Both the position numbers and the translations under genes were made by a program. This document shows, in pieces, positions 44,011-52,758 of a stretch of 64,000 nt of DNA. The stretch's first letter is position 1; each line of letters starts with the position of its first letter. The DNA lies in assembly GCF_042680125.1 (NCBI RefSeq), contig NZ_JBHTNY010000036.1; one strand, 5' to 3'. Source of the stretch: Robinsoniella peoriensis. GTDB lineage: Bacteria > Bacillota > Clostridia > Lachnospirales > Lachnospiraceae. The notes below the pieces were generated by a model. The model was not told where the DNA came from, searched no databases, and saw only the letters and a list, made by a program, of their open reading frames with translations.

Positions 44011-44883
44011 GTGAAATGGATAAAAAAATATTATGTGCCGTTTTTCATGATTCTTCCGGCATTTCTATTAATCGCATTTATGTTTTTCACACCAATCATT
44101 CAGACTGTCTATCTGTCATTTGTGGAATGGAATGGCATCTGGCAGACGCCGAAAGAATTTGTAGGATTCAGTAATTATAAACGCATGTTCAGCGACCGTG
44201 TATTCTGGATCTGTATCCGGAATATGTTTATTTATCTGGCACAGGGTGTTTTAATTCAGGGTCCGATTGCATTTTTACTGGCTATGTTTATCTCAAAAAA
44301 AATACGGGGGCTGCGTGCATTTAAATTTGCATTCTTCCTTCCGGTTATTATTCCGATGACAGCGGTAGCAATTATGTGGAAATTTATTTTAAATCCAAAC
44401 TGGGGTTTAATTAATGATATGATACGATTTTTTAATCCTGATTTTAACATGGACTTTTTGGGCAATCCCGATATTGCAATGTATTCGGTAGTACTGGTAA
44501 GTGCATGGGTATATATCGGCTTAAATATGGTTATTTTTTCAGCTGGTATGACAGCTATACCTGAAGAATTATATGAATCGGGCGAACTGGATGGAGCAAC
44601 CGGAATAAAAAAAATTCTCTATATTACACTGCCCATGATGAAAGAAAGTTTAAAAGTATATGTCATTCTTATGATTACCGGAACCCTGAAGACCTTCGAC
44701 CTGGTATTTGTTATGACAAAGGGAGGTCCAAATGAAGCCACGCAAGTGCCGGCAGTTAATATGTACCTGCAGACGTTCTCCTATGGAAAATTTGGCTATG
44801 GTGCCACGATTGCTACATTTATTCTGGTGGTGGGGTTAATTGGAAGTCTGATTGCAAATAAGTATCTGGTTGCAAAAGAGTAG
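44011..44883 (+). CDS. MalF-type sugar ABC permease
   Basis: A 290-residue permease starting at GTG 44011 (VKWIKKYYVPFFMILP), with AAGGGGGG 7 bases upstream; an in-frame ATG at 43957 adds a non-homologous leader. Six helices, EAA loop ELYESGELDGATGIKKILYITLPMM, and TKGGPNEATQVP near the end. Complete, unlike its equivalent at 35355. Confidence 0.9.
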   Translation: MKWIKKYYVPFFMILPAFLLIAFMFFTPIIQTVYLSFVEWNGIWQTPKEFVGFSNYKRMFSDRVFWICIRNMFIYLAQGVLIQGPIAFLLAMFISKKIRGLRAFKFAFFLPVIIPMTAVAIMWKFILNPNWGLINDMIRFFNPDFNMDFLGNPDIAMYSVVLVSAWVYIGLNMVIFSAGMTAIPEELYESGELDGATGIKKILYITLPMMKESLKVYVILMITGTLKTFDLVFVMTKGGPNEATQVPAVNMYLQTFSYGKFGYGATIATFILVVGLIGSLIANKYLVAKE

Positions 44884-44896
44884 AGGAGGCGAGATA

Positions 44897-45721
44897 ATGA
44901 AAGTAAAAATCAAAAAGAAAATTCTCTATATACTGGCGATTTTGTGGGCATGTATGAATATCATTCCTTTGATTGTTGTCATACTGGGGTCTTTTAAAAA
45001 TACCAACGAAATCTATATGGGGCCCTTTAAGCTTCCAGAGATATGGAGTTTTAAAAATTATGATAAAGCAATCCTGCGGTCCGGGGTTATAAAAGGCATT
45101 TTTAATTCTTTTACCTATGCCATTATATCCGTTATCCTGATTATGGTCATTGCGCTGATGGCTGGATTTGTTTTGTCAAGGTTCAAAGGAAAGCTGATTG
45201 ATGGGCTGAATATTTACTTCATATTGGGAATTTTAGTTCCGGTACAGGCAACTTTTATTCCACTGGTAGGGACAATTGGGAAGCTGGGGATGCAGAACAA
45301 TCCCGTTACGATGATTACTATATATGTAACGTTCAATCTACCCATGTCCATCCTGCTGATAACCGGGTATATGAGGGGAATTTCCAAAGAAATTGATGAG
45401 GCGGCAACCATAGACGGAAGCGGGACTTTTGGCATCTTCCGGAAGATGATTGTGCCATTATCCCTTCCGGCAATCTCTACAGCAGGTATTCTGGCATTTG
45501 TAAATATTTATAACGACCTCATCTTTGCGACGCTGTTTATATCAAAACCCAAATTTCAAACCATAACACAGGTAGTCAATAGTTTTTCTGCGCAGTATAA
45601 TACAGATGTAGGAGCAACTTTAGCGGCAATGGTGGTAGCAATTATTCCGATGATTATCATTTTTATGTGTTTCCAGGAAAAAGTGATTGCAGGTTTATCA
45701 GCAGGGTCCGTGAAAGGGTAG
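44897..45721 (+). CDS. MalG-type sugar ABC permease
   Basis: A 274-residue permease. Six helices, EAA loop EIDEAATIDGSGTFGIFRKMIVPLSLP and end VIAGLSAGSVKG. Start 44897 (MKVKIKKK) has GAGGAGG upstream; a longer open frame begins inside the previous gene. Partner of the MalF-type permease encoded just before it. The MsmK-type ATPase that such systems share is not in the window. Confidence 0.92.
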   Translation: MKVKIKKKILYILAILWACMNIIPLIVVILGSFKNTNEIYMGPFKLPEIWSFKNYDKAILRSGVIKGIFNSFTYAIISVILIMVIALMAGFVLSRFKGKLIDGLNIYFILGILVPVQATFIPLVGTIGKLGMQNNPVTMITIYVTFNLPMSILLITGYMRGISKEIDEAATIDGSGTFGIFRKMIVPLSLPAISTAGILAFVNIYNDLIFATLFISKPKFQTITQVVNSFSAQYNTDVGATLAAMVVAIIPMIIIFMCFQEKVIAGLSAGSVKG

Positions 45722-45755
45722 GAATATAGAAAGGCGCGTACAGAAGGGGTATAGA

Positions 45756-47552
45756 GTGAGGATGAGATTACTGAGGAAGCTATTTAATGGGATTTCTTTA
45801 AAAAAGAAAATATTCGTATTGCTGGTACCTTGCATGGCGGGAATGCTTCTTATAATGCTGCTGCTTGCAGGGGTGTATTCCAACAATATGCTGGTAGAGA
45901 AAATGATTGACAATTCATATCAGAACCTGAATGTAATCTCAGAAAAATTAGATTTACTGACCCAGAATATAGAGAGCTATTCCGTATTGGTATTGACCAA
46001 TAAAGATGTGCAAAAATGGCTGGAAGGACAGAAAAATGCCAATTATTCTGTGAAACAGGATGTATTTGCATATCTGTTAAATATCATCAAGTCTAATTGT
46101 ATCAGTAATCTGATTATCCATACTTATCACGATACAGGAGAAGCCTTTTCTGTCAATAAGTTTATTGATCCCGACAGGAAAATAGAAGATACTGATTTTG
46201 TAAGGCAGTTTTATGGCATGCAGGAAAGCTATTTATGGAAACTCAATGAAAATTATTATTTTACATCCATGCCTCTTTCAGCCGGAAAATGTGTAATGTC
46301 ATATTACAGGAAAATTTATAACGAAAACACGGTTGAAGTAGTCGGATGCGTAGAACTGATGGTGGATGAATCGGTAATTACTGAATTGTACGAGAATATT
46401 CGTCTGGCCGATACGGGACACTATGTGATTCTGGACCATTCCGGAAAAGTAGTTTCTTATAAAGACAAGGGAGAACTGGGGAAAGATTATTCGGATAAGG
46501 AATATTATAATGCTATCAGCCAGTCGGAAGGAAACCATAAAATTACTATGGGGAACCAGGAGTACCTGGTCACCAATAAAATGTATAAAAAGCTGGGCTG
46601 GAATATTGTAGGTATTGTTCCGGTTGCGGAAGTGGTTAAGGACAGCCGGCGGCTTCAGTTGTTTTTGCTTTTTCTGGGTGGTTTTTTTATCGTTCTCACG
46701 GTATTCATGGGAACTTTTCTTGCAAAATATGTATCGGATCCAATTATCCGTCTGAAGAAAATTATTATTCAGATCGGGGAAGGCAGACGGGATATAAAGA
46801 TCAGCCAGGATCGGTCAGATGAAATTGGAGAGCTGTTTATCGCTTTTAGCAGGATGATAGAAAAAAACGATGATTTGATGAAAAACCTTTTAGAAGAACA
46901 GAATCGGAAAAAGGAGTATGAGTTAGCCCTGATCCAATCCCAGTTAAATCCCCACTTTTTGTATAATACACTGGAATGTATCTGTGGTATGGCGTCTTTG
47001 AACAAGACGGATGACATTATTTTTGTGGTTAAAGAACTGGCATTTTTTTACCGGGGAGTTTTGAGCAAGGGAAATAAAGTCATACCCGTGAAGACAGAGT
47101 TAAATATTATCGAACGATATTTTAATATCTTAAAATACCGTTATCCCAATAAACTGAATTACGAAATTGATTGTCAAAAAGAAGCAGAAAACTGTTCTAT
47201 TTTAAAGCTGTGCCTTCAGCCAATTGTAGAAAATGCAGTACTGCACGGTCTCAGGGGAAAAAAGAATGACTGGAATATAAAAGTACAGGTTTATATAGAG
47301 AATGAGCGGGTAATACTCTGTGTCTATGACAGCGGCATAGGAATGGACAGCGAAAAAATCAAAGATGTTTTTAACCAGGATGAATGGGATAAAGAGAAAG
47401 TCAATTTTGGCATTAAGGCAACTGATGAAAGGATAAAATTGTGTTATGGAATGGATTACGGTATTCACATAGAAAGTGAACTGGGCAAATTTACAAAAGT
47501 ATATTTTGTCTTTCCATACAATACCATAGACCACGCTCCAGAGTGTGTTTAA
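45756..47552 (+). CDS. YesM-type sensor histidine kinase
   Basis: A 598-residue kinase, the intact counterpart of the truncated gene at 34061. Membrane helices near residues 20-45 and 300-320 flank an extracellular Cache-like sensor. HAMP, then the phospho-acceptor His in NPHFLYNTLECICGM, and a full ATPase with VENAVLHGLRGKK (N-box) and VYDSGIGMDSE (G1). A GTG at 45756 is favoured by spacing to AAGGGG; an ATG follows at 45762. It likely senses the sugar bound outside the cell and signals to the YesN-type regulator next door. Confidence 0.9.
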   Translation: MRMRLLRKLFNGISLKKKIFVLLVPCMAGMLLIMLLLAGVYSNNMLVEKMIDNSYQNLNVISEKLDLLTQNIESYSVLVLTNKDVQKWLEGQKNANYSVKQDVFAYLLNIIKSNCISNLIIHTYHDTGEAFSVNKFIDPDRKIEDTDFVRQFYGMQESYLWKLNENYYFTSMPLSAGKCVMSYYRKIYNENTVEVVGCVELMVDESVITELYENIRLADTGHYVILDHSGKVVSYKDKGELGKDYSDKEYYNAISQSEGNHKITMGNQEYLVTNKMYKKLGWNIVGIVPVAEVVKDSRRLQLFLLFLGGFFIVLTVFMGTFLAKYVSDPIIRLKKIIIQIGEGRRDIKISQDRSDEIGELFIAFSRMIEKNDDLMKNLLEEQNRKKEYELALIQSQLNPHFLYNTLECICGMASLNKTDDIIFVVKELAFFYRGVLSKGNKVIPVKTELNIIERYFNILKYRYPNKLNYEIDCQKEAENCSILKLCLQPIVENAVLHGLRGKKNDWNIKVQVYIENERVILCVYDSGIGMDSEKIKDVFNQDEWDKEKVNFGIKATDERIKLCYGMDYGIHIESELGKFTKVYFVFPYNTIDHAPECV

Positions 47553-47626
47553 ACATTGCTTTTATTAAGATGAGCGAATTATTTTAACGTAAAGACGTTA
47601 TATAACAGGAAAGAAGTGAGGCTGAC

Positions 47627-48697
47627 ATGTATCAGATCTTAATTGTAGAGGATGAATTCTATGCCAGACAAAGATTGAAAAGCTGCATAGAATGGGAAAA
47701 GTATGGATTCACCATTGCCGAAGAAGCCGAAGACGGAGAAGAAGCTCTGCAAATATTGTCGGAGAAAAAGATCGATTTAATGATTGCAGATATTGAGATG
47801 CCGATTATCAATGGGATAGAACTGACAAGAAAATTATACGAACAAAACAGTACGGTAAAAATTATATTCCTGACGGGGTACGATGATTTTTCTTATGCCC
47901 AGAATGCCATCCATTATGGCGTAAAAGAGTATTTGCTAAAACCTGTGGAAGAACAGGAACTAAAAAAGGTTCTGGAAAAAATAAACGAAATACTGGATGG
48001 GGAACAGCAGGTGAGTCAGAGGGCGATTCTGGGAGAAATGTACTACAAGAAAATGAAAGAAGATTTGCTGGATAAAATGTATGAGGGGAGGCAGGAAGAA
48101 GTGAGCAGGCAGCTTTCGGAAATCTTTGCATATGCCCAGGAACATTACACAAAGCCGGAAGAGTTTAACAGTTTATCCCAAAGCTTAATGGATGCGCTAA
48201 ATGAATTCTGCGGTAAATCGGAGAGACAGAAAGAGAAGGCCCAGGAGATACCGCACTTTACCCCATATAAAGAATTTTTAATTAAGTTGTTTCTGGAAAA
48301 ACTCTGTCAGCAGGGAGAAGAGAGAAATTCGGGTACAGAAATTATCATTGAGCTTGCCAAGCAATACATAGACCTTCACTATCAGGAAGCACAGCTTTCT
48401 TTGACTGTCATCTCAAACTCATGCTATGTGAATCCATCCTATTTAAGCCGGATATTCAATCAAATGACAGGCACTTCAATTCCATCTTATATAAAAGAAC
48501 TGCGCCTTGCAAATGCTGTCCGGATGATAATGGACGGTGTCAGCTGTATAGATTTGCTGGCTGCTAAAAATGGTTTTCAGAATGCAGGTTATTTTAGCAC
48601 CTGTTTTAAAGAGAAATTCGGTATGCGCCCCTCGGAGTATATTAAAAAAATGGAACAGGTGAAAGAGCATAATATGGGGCATAGTTCTTTGGGGTAG
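47627..48697 (+). CDS. YesN-type response regulator
   Basis: A 356-residue regulator. Receiver site Asp55 (LMIADIEMPIING), switch region EYLLKPVEEQ, a helical middle, and an AraC domain (LTVISNSCYVNPSYLSRIFNQM and CIDLLAAKNGFQNAGYFSTCFKEKFG). GAAGTGAGG ribosome site. It pairs with the kinase upstream to induce the transporter and fucosidase operon. Confidence 0.9.
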   Translation: MYQILIVEDEFYARQRLKSCIEWEKYGFTIAEEAEDGEEALQILSEKKIDLMIADIEMPIINGIELTRKLYEQNSTVKIIFLTGYDDFSYAQNAIHYGVKEYLLKPVEEQELKKVLEKINEILDGEQQVSQRAILGEMYYKKMKEDLLDKMYEGRQEEVSRQLSEIFAYAQEHYTKPEEFNSLSQSLMDALNEFCGKSERQKEKAQEIPHFTPYKEFLIKLFLEKLCQQGEERNSGTEIIIELAKQYIDLHYQEAQLSLTVISNSCYVNPSYLSRIFNQMTGTSIPSYIKELRLANAVRMIMDGVSCIDLLAAKNGFQNAGYFSTCFKEKFGMRPSEYIKKMEQVKEHNMGHSSLG

Positions 48698-48782
48698 CAT
48701 CTGGTATATCTGGTATTAAAGTGAGTATAAGAAGCTGATGTATTTGCAGGGCTTAGATATGTAGAAGGAATATAAGGAATTT

Positions 48783-48854
48783 AAGGAATTTAAAATAAGG
48801 AATTTAAAATAAGAAATTTAAAATAAGAAATTTAAAATAAGGAAGAAAAAATAA
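48783..48854 (+). repeat. 14-bp tandem repeat in the fucosidase leader
   Basis: About five copies of TAAGGAATTTAAAA and variants (TAAGAAATTTAAAA, TAAGGAAGAAAAAA) end 20 bases before the fucosidase ATG at 48875. A purine-rich, ribosome-site-like array, likely to vary in copy number. Confidence 0.85.
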
Positions 48855-48874
48855 GAAAGATAGGTGAAAGTAAG

Positions 48875-50407
48875 ATGGGTGTACAACAAAAAGTTCAAGA
48901 AGAAGGCAAAGGAAAAGTTCAAGAAAAAGTCAGGGAGAGACTGTATGAAGTGGAGCGTGTAATTGCACAGGGGCCATTTCAAGACACCTGGGAATCTTTA
49001 TGCACATATGATATTCCAAAATGGTATCAGGATGCAAAATTCGGGATATTTATCCATTGGGGTGTTTATGCGGTTCCGGCATTCGGAAGTGAGTGGTATC
49101 CCAGGAATATGTATCTGAAAGGAACCCCGGAATATGAGCATCATTTAAAGACTTATGGTCCTCATGACCAGTTTGGCTATAAAGATTTTATACCTATGTT
49201 CCAGGCAGAACATTTCAGGGCTGATGAATGGCTGGATCTCTTTGAACAGTCGGGGGCCAGATTTATCATGCCGGTTGCAGAACATCATGATGGTTTTCAG
49301 ATGTATGAGAGTGAACTGTCTAAATGGAATGCCAAGAACATGGGACCCAAAAGAGACATAATCAAAGAGTTAAAAGAAGAAGCGGGGAAACGTGATATTA
49401 TATTTACTGTCTCTGACCACCGGGCAGAACACTGCTGGTTTTTCAATGGAGGAAGGGAGTTTGCTTCAGATATCAATGATCCTGCTTTTGAAGACTTCTA
49501 CTGGAAGCAGCAGGATGGAGGAGATCTGGATGGAAGTGTGACACATGATATATATTCGGTTGCTCCCAGTAAGGAACATATGGATGACTGGCTCGCCAGA
49601 ATGTGTGAGCTGGTGGACAACTATCGTCCTCATATTGTCTGGTTTGACTGGTGGATTCAGAATGTTGCATTTAAGCCTTACCTGAAGAAATTTGCAGCAT
49701 TTTATTATAATCGTGCAGCTGAATGGGGAATAGAAGTGGCAATTAATTATAAATACGATGCTTATGCTTATGGAAGTGCGGTATTTGATCTGGAAAGAGG
49801 ACAACTGGATGCCATCCGTCCCCAGCTTTGGCAGACAGATACTGCAATTGCAAAAAATTCCTGGTGTTACACCCATGGAAATGATTTTAAATCACCGGTA
49901 GACCTGGTTGGGGATCTGGTGGACATTGTCAGTAAAAATGGCTGCCTGTTGCTGAATGTAGGACCAAAAGCGGATGGTACATTTACGGAAGAAGACAGAA
50001 ATGTACTGCTTGAAATAGGAAACTGGCTGAAGAAAAATGGGGAAGGAATTTATGGCACCACATTCTGGCAGATATTTGGAGAGGGACCTACCAAGGTTGC
50101 CGGCGGATATTTTACGGATGTGGACAGAGCCCCATTTACCCCGGAGGATATTCGCTTTACGTATAAAGCAGGTGTATTATATGCATTTGTGATGAAGTTT
50201 CCTGAGGATGGGCAGGTAACTATTAAAGCCTGCGGCATTCCAAAAGTCTGCAGTGTTTCTACCAGTACGTTTGATGTAAAAGGCGTTGCCGTATTGGGCT
50301 ATGATGCAGCGGTTTCATTTACAAGGGATGATACAGGAATGCATGTAAAGGTGGAAGAAAAGATAGAGACACCTTACCCTGTTTGCCTGAAAATACAGAT
50401 TGACTAG
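48875..50407 (+). CDS. GH29 alpha-L-fucosidase
   Basis: A 510-residue glycoside hydrolase. GH29 core starts KWYQDAKFGIFIHWGVYAVPAFGSEWYPRNMY. MPVAEHHDGFQMYES and the nucleophile Asp258 in HIVWFDWWI identify the family; GDLVDIVSKNGCLLLNVGPKADG follows. The C-terminal ~80 residues form the usual small beta domain. The first ~25 residues are a charged KVQEEGKGKVQEK leader. No signal peptide, so it acts on imported fucosides delivered by the operon's ABC transporter. AGGTG ribosome site 8 bases before the ATG, preceded by the tandem repeat. Confidence 0.93.
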   Translation: MGVQQKVQEEGKGKVQEKVRERLYEVERVIAQGPFQDTWESLCTYDIPKWYQDAKFGIFIHWGVYAVPAFGSEWYPRNMYLKGTPEYEHHLKTYGPHDQFGYKDFIPMFQAEHFRADEWLDLFEQSGARFIMPVAEHHDGFQMYESELSKWNAKNMGPKRDIIKELKEEAGKRDIIFTVSDHRAEHCWFFNGGREFASDINDPAFEDFYWKQQDGGDLDGSVTHDIYSVAPSKEHMDDWLARMCELVDNYRPHIVWFDWWIQNVAFKPYLKKFAAFYYNRAAEWGIEVAINYKYDAYAYGSAVFDLERGQLDAIRPQLWQTDTAIAKNSWCYTHGNDFKSPVDLVGDLVDIVSKNGCLLLNVGPKADGTFTEEDRNVLLEIGNWLKKNGEGIYGTTFWQIFGEGPTKVAGGYFTDVDRAPFTPEDIRFTYKAGVLYAFVMKFPEDGQVTIKACGIPKVCSVSTSTFDVKGVAVLGYDAAVSFTRDDTGMHVKVEEKIETPYPVCLKIQID

Positions 50408-50450
50408 TTAGTGAGGACGGGATAATAATATAAATTGAAAATAAAATGAT

Positions 50451-50495
50451 GGCGGATGCACGGGAGTACACTTTTTTAGTGCATCTGCCAAATTT
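50451..50495 (+). terminator. Terminator after the fucosidase gene
   Basis: GGCGGATGCAC (50451-50461) pairs with GTGCATCTGCC (50479-50489), one mismatch, followed by AAATTTTAT. Confidence 0.65.
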
Positions 50496-50552
50496 TATAT
50501 ACACATTTATTTGTTCTGACGAAATCAATCAAATAACAGGAGGCGCAGCGGG

Positions 50553-50669
50553 CTACCCTGACGATTTCCCATTTAGCAAAGCATTATCAACAGCCTTACG
50601 AATGGTATCGCTGCTGTAAGTGGCTGATGAGATGGCATCCACCTGAAGAGAATGTTCGGCTAAAAGCGA
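50553..50669 (-). pseudogene. Remnant of an FMN-binding-domain protein gene (C-terminus only)
   Basis: Minus-strand frame from a TAA at 50672 to TAG at 50553-50555 encodes about 38 residues containing VDAISSATYSSDTIRKAVDNAL. This is the flavin-attachment-type D(A)xS(G)ATxSS motif of FMN-binding domain proteins. There is no start codon or upstream part. It lies directly downstream of a TetR gene on the same strand, so the TetR target gene was probably lost. Confidence 0.65.
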
Positions 50670-50690
50670 TTAGTAAAAAGAAAATTATTT

Positions 50691-51302
50691 TTAGCATTCA
50701 TCTAAAATCCCCCCTAATAAAATTCCTGCAAAGTTTACGCTAAGTTCATTGAAATTATCCAGTTTATATAGACAGTTTTCGGATGCACACATAACAAAAC
50801 CCAGCAGGGCAGTAACGATCATCCAGGATGTATGAGCGGCATTTTCTTTAAATATTTTTTGACGTATTCCTTCTTCCAAAAGGCTGTCCATCATTCGGAT
50901 GCCTTCATTGTCAGGTATTGACCCATTTTCAGACGCAAAAATAACATTTTTTCCGCTGTACATAACGGATTTTGTCATTTCCGCTTCTTCTGACAGGATT
51001 TTTATTACAAGAACCATAAGTCCCCGGACTTGCTGGTCAATCGGACAGGTCTGATGCTCTGTCAGATATTGAGCGGCATTTCTTTCTACCTTAGTATAAA
51101 GCATAGCAGCAATATCATCTATGATTTGTGACTTGTCTTTATAATAGAGGTAAATTGTTGTGGGGGAATACTCAATTTTAGCGGCAAGCTTTCGAATGGA
51201 CAAGGCCTCATAGCCTTCTTGATTGATAATTTCGGTTGCAGCATCCATTATTTTTCTGCACATCTGCTTTTTTTCATTTTCTCGTCTTTCTTTTATTCCC
51301 AT
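50691..51302 (-). CDS. TetR-family regulator
   Basis: A 203-residue regulator. Helix-turn-helix IMDAATEIINQEGYEALSIRKLAAKIEYSPTTIYLYYKDKSQIIDDIA. AGGAG 9 bases before the ATG. The gene lies upstream of an FMN-binding-domain remnant in the same direction, suggesting an orphaned regulator. The possible operator TTAAC-GGT-GTTAA (51321-51333) lies in its leader. Confidence 0.85.
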   Translation of the reverse strand: MGIKERRENEKKQMCRKIMDAATEIINQEGYEALSIRKLAAKIEYSPTTIYLYYKDKSQIIDDIAAMLYTKVERNAAQYLTEHQTCPIDQQVRGLMVLVIKILSEEAEMTKSVMYSGKNVIFASENGSIPDNEGIRMMDSLLEEGIRQKIFKENAAHTSWMIVTALLGFVMCASENCLYKLDNFNELSVNFAGILLGGILDEC

Positions 51303-51320
51303 ATGTAAATTCTCCTGTGA

Positions 51321-51378
51321 TTAACGGTGTTAATATTTTTGATAATGTAATTGTATGTAATATCACCAAATTTGTCAA
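51321..51378 (-). promoter_or_regulatory. Promoter and candidate operator of the TetR gene
   Basis: Minus-strand TTGACA (51373-51378), 17 bases, TACAAT (51350-51355). Downstream is TTAAC-GGT-GTTAA (51321-51333), an inverted repeat in the leader. Confidence 0.6.
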
Positions 51379-51472
51379 CACAAATAAAAAGACATTAAAT
51401 GACTATCAGTTATGGGCACTTTTTGCTTTCAGCGTCGGTGATCACGATGCTTGCATGTATTATTACAGAATA

Positions 51473-52453
51473 TCAATACAATCGATACTGCTGATACAAC
51501 CTGTTCCTCACCGCCAGATCCGTAGTAGCCTGCATTAAATCCTTAATCCGGTTTTCCTGAAGTAAATAACGGGAAAGAGCGGCAAATCTGTTTTCTCCTT
51601 TTATGAGTCCTTCTTTTTCTCCTATGGAACGTTCTTCTTCTCTGATATCATCAAAAGCTTTACACATATTAAAAACAACTCCTTTCGTGTCTGTTGTGGC
51701 TGTGTTCTTTAAAGTATCCAGTTTGTCTGTTTCACCCAGAAGCAGATGAATCAGCTCAAAAGTCTGAAGATCAAGTTTACTGTACCGGTCTTGATTTTTA
51801 TTGATATGGTGTATTATTCCAAGTTTGTCTTCTGCATATTTCAATGCACCAAAGATCTCTCTCAATCCTGTGTTATAATAATCCAATTGATCAATTCTCC
51901 TGGCATCTAAAACATTTATCTCATAATTAGGTATCATTGCTTTCAGTTCATTCATCTCCGGAGAAAATGACAGGAGGTCATGAAGGCAATTGCCGGCATC
52001 CCAGGGTTGTTTCCCGAAATAGACAATCAGAGTAACAACCGGAAGCAGTTTATCTTTTTTGCACATTCCAGATAAAAACTCTCCTGAATTTTTGAAATGT
52101 CTGGTACCATCGGTGTTAAAATTCAGATCCTGTACCTGTCTGGTATAATTCAACGCATCGTACAGCATGGAACGTATTACCATTGCATAATTTACGTCAG
52201 TTTGATTTTCGCATGCAAGAATAGCAAACTGAGCTCCCAAATGAGTTTTCTTGACCACATCGCGGTAGCGTCTAACTGCTTTTTTTCTTCCGGATTTATC
52301 CGGCAGGAGAATGGATTGATTGCATTCCGCAGGGGAAAGATCCTCCGGCTTTATGATTTGTTTACCACGGAATACAGTTCCGTTATAAATATCTGCAAAA
52401 TGTTCAGGGTTTTCCAGATATTGATTGATGAATAAGTCTTTTTCTTGTGTCAT
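51473..52453 (-). CDS. Rpn/YhgA-like PD-(D/E)XK family protein, copy 2
   Basis: A 326-residue paralogue of the protein at 18677-19666: shared MTQEKD start, EHFADIYNG, ILACENQTDVNYAMVIRSMLYDALNY, PVVTLIVYFGKQPWD and MCKAFDDIREE. It lacks the VEGR array but keeps a short charged tail and a similar end (LYQQYRLY). The start at 52453 matches the paralogue and has AGAGG upstream. It has its own promoter and the same leader element as copy 1. No terminal repeats or transposon boundaries are visible. Confidence 0.8.
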   Translation of the reverse strand: MTQEKDLFINQYLENPEHFADIYNGTVFRGKQIIKPEDLSPAECNQSILLPDKSGRKKAVRRYRDVVKKTHLGAQFAILACENQTDVNYAMVIRSMLYDALNYTRQVQDLNFNTDGTRHFKNSGEFLSGMCKKDKLLPVVTLIVYFGKQPWDAGNCLHDLLSFSPEMNELKAMIPNYEINVLDARRIDQLDYYNTGLREIFGALKYAEDKLGIIHHINKNQDRYSKLDLQTFELIHLLLGETDKLDTLKNTATTDTKGVVFNMCKAFDDIREEERSIGEKEGLIKGENRFAALSRYLLQENRIKDLMQATTDLAVRNRLYQQYRLY

Positions 52454-52511
52454 GTTATCCGCCTCTTGAATAGGCAATACACGGACACTTGGAAATATTC
52501 ATGATTCTGCA

Positions 52512-52539
52512 CTAAAGGGAATAGGTACGGAAATTGTAC
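52512..52539 (-). promoter_or_regulatory. Leader element GTAC-N7-GTAC-N3-TTCCCTTTAG, copy 2
   Basis: Minus-strand counterpart of 18597-18624, 58 bases before the ATG of the second Rpn-like gene; architecture and the TTCCCTTTAG block are identical. Confidence 0.55.
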
Positions 52540-52613
52540 AATAGAAAAATAGATGTCTTTAGAGAAAAAGAGAATTTTATATTTAAACAGTGACTATGCA
52601 TTGCGTTTTTATT

Positions 52614-52642
52614 ATTATACAATATCAGATTGCAAATATCAA
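52614..52642 (-). promoter_or_regulatory. Promoter of the second Rpn-like gene
   Basis: Minus-strand TTGATA (52637-52642), 17 bases, TATAAT (52614-52619). The leader length (about 155 bases) matches that of copy 1. Confidence 0.65.
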
Positions 52643-52758
52643 GATAATATTTTTCAAATATAACTTGAATAGATATTTTTTCAATTTTAAGCAATACTAC
52701 AGGTAGGAATAGATGATATTTAAAAGTTGAAACTTTAGATTTTTGTAGAAGGAGAATC

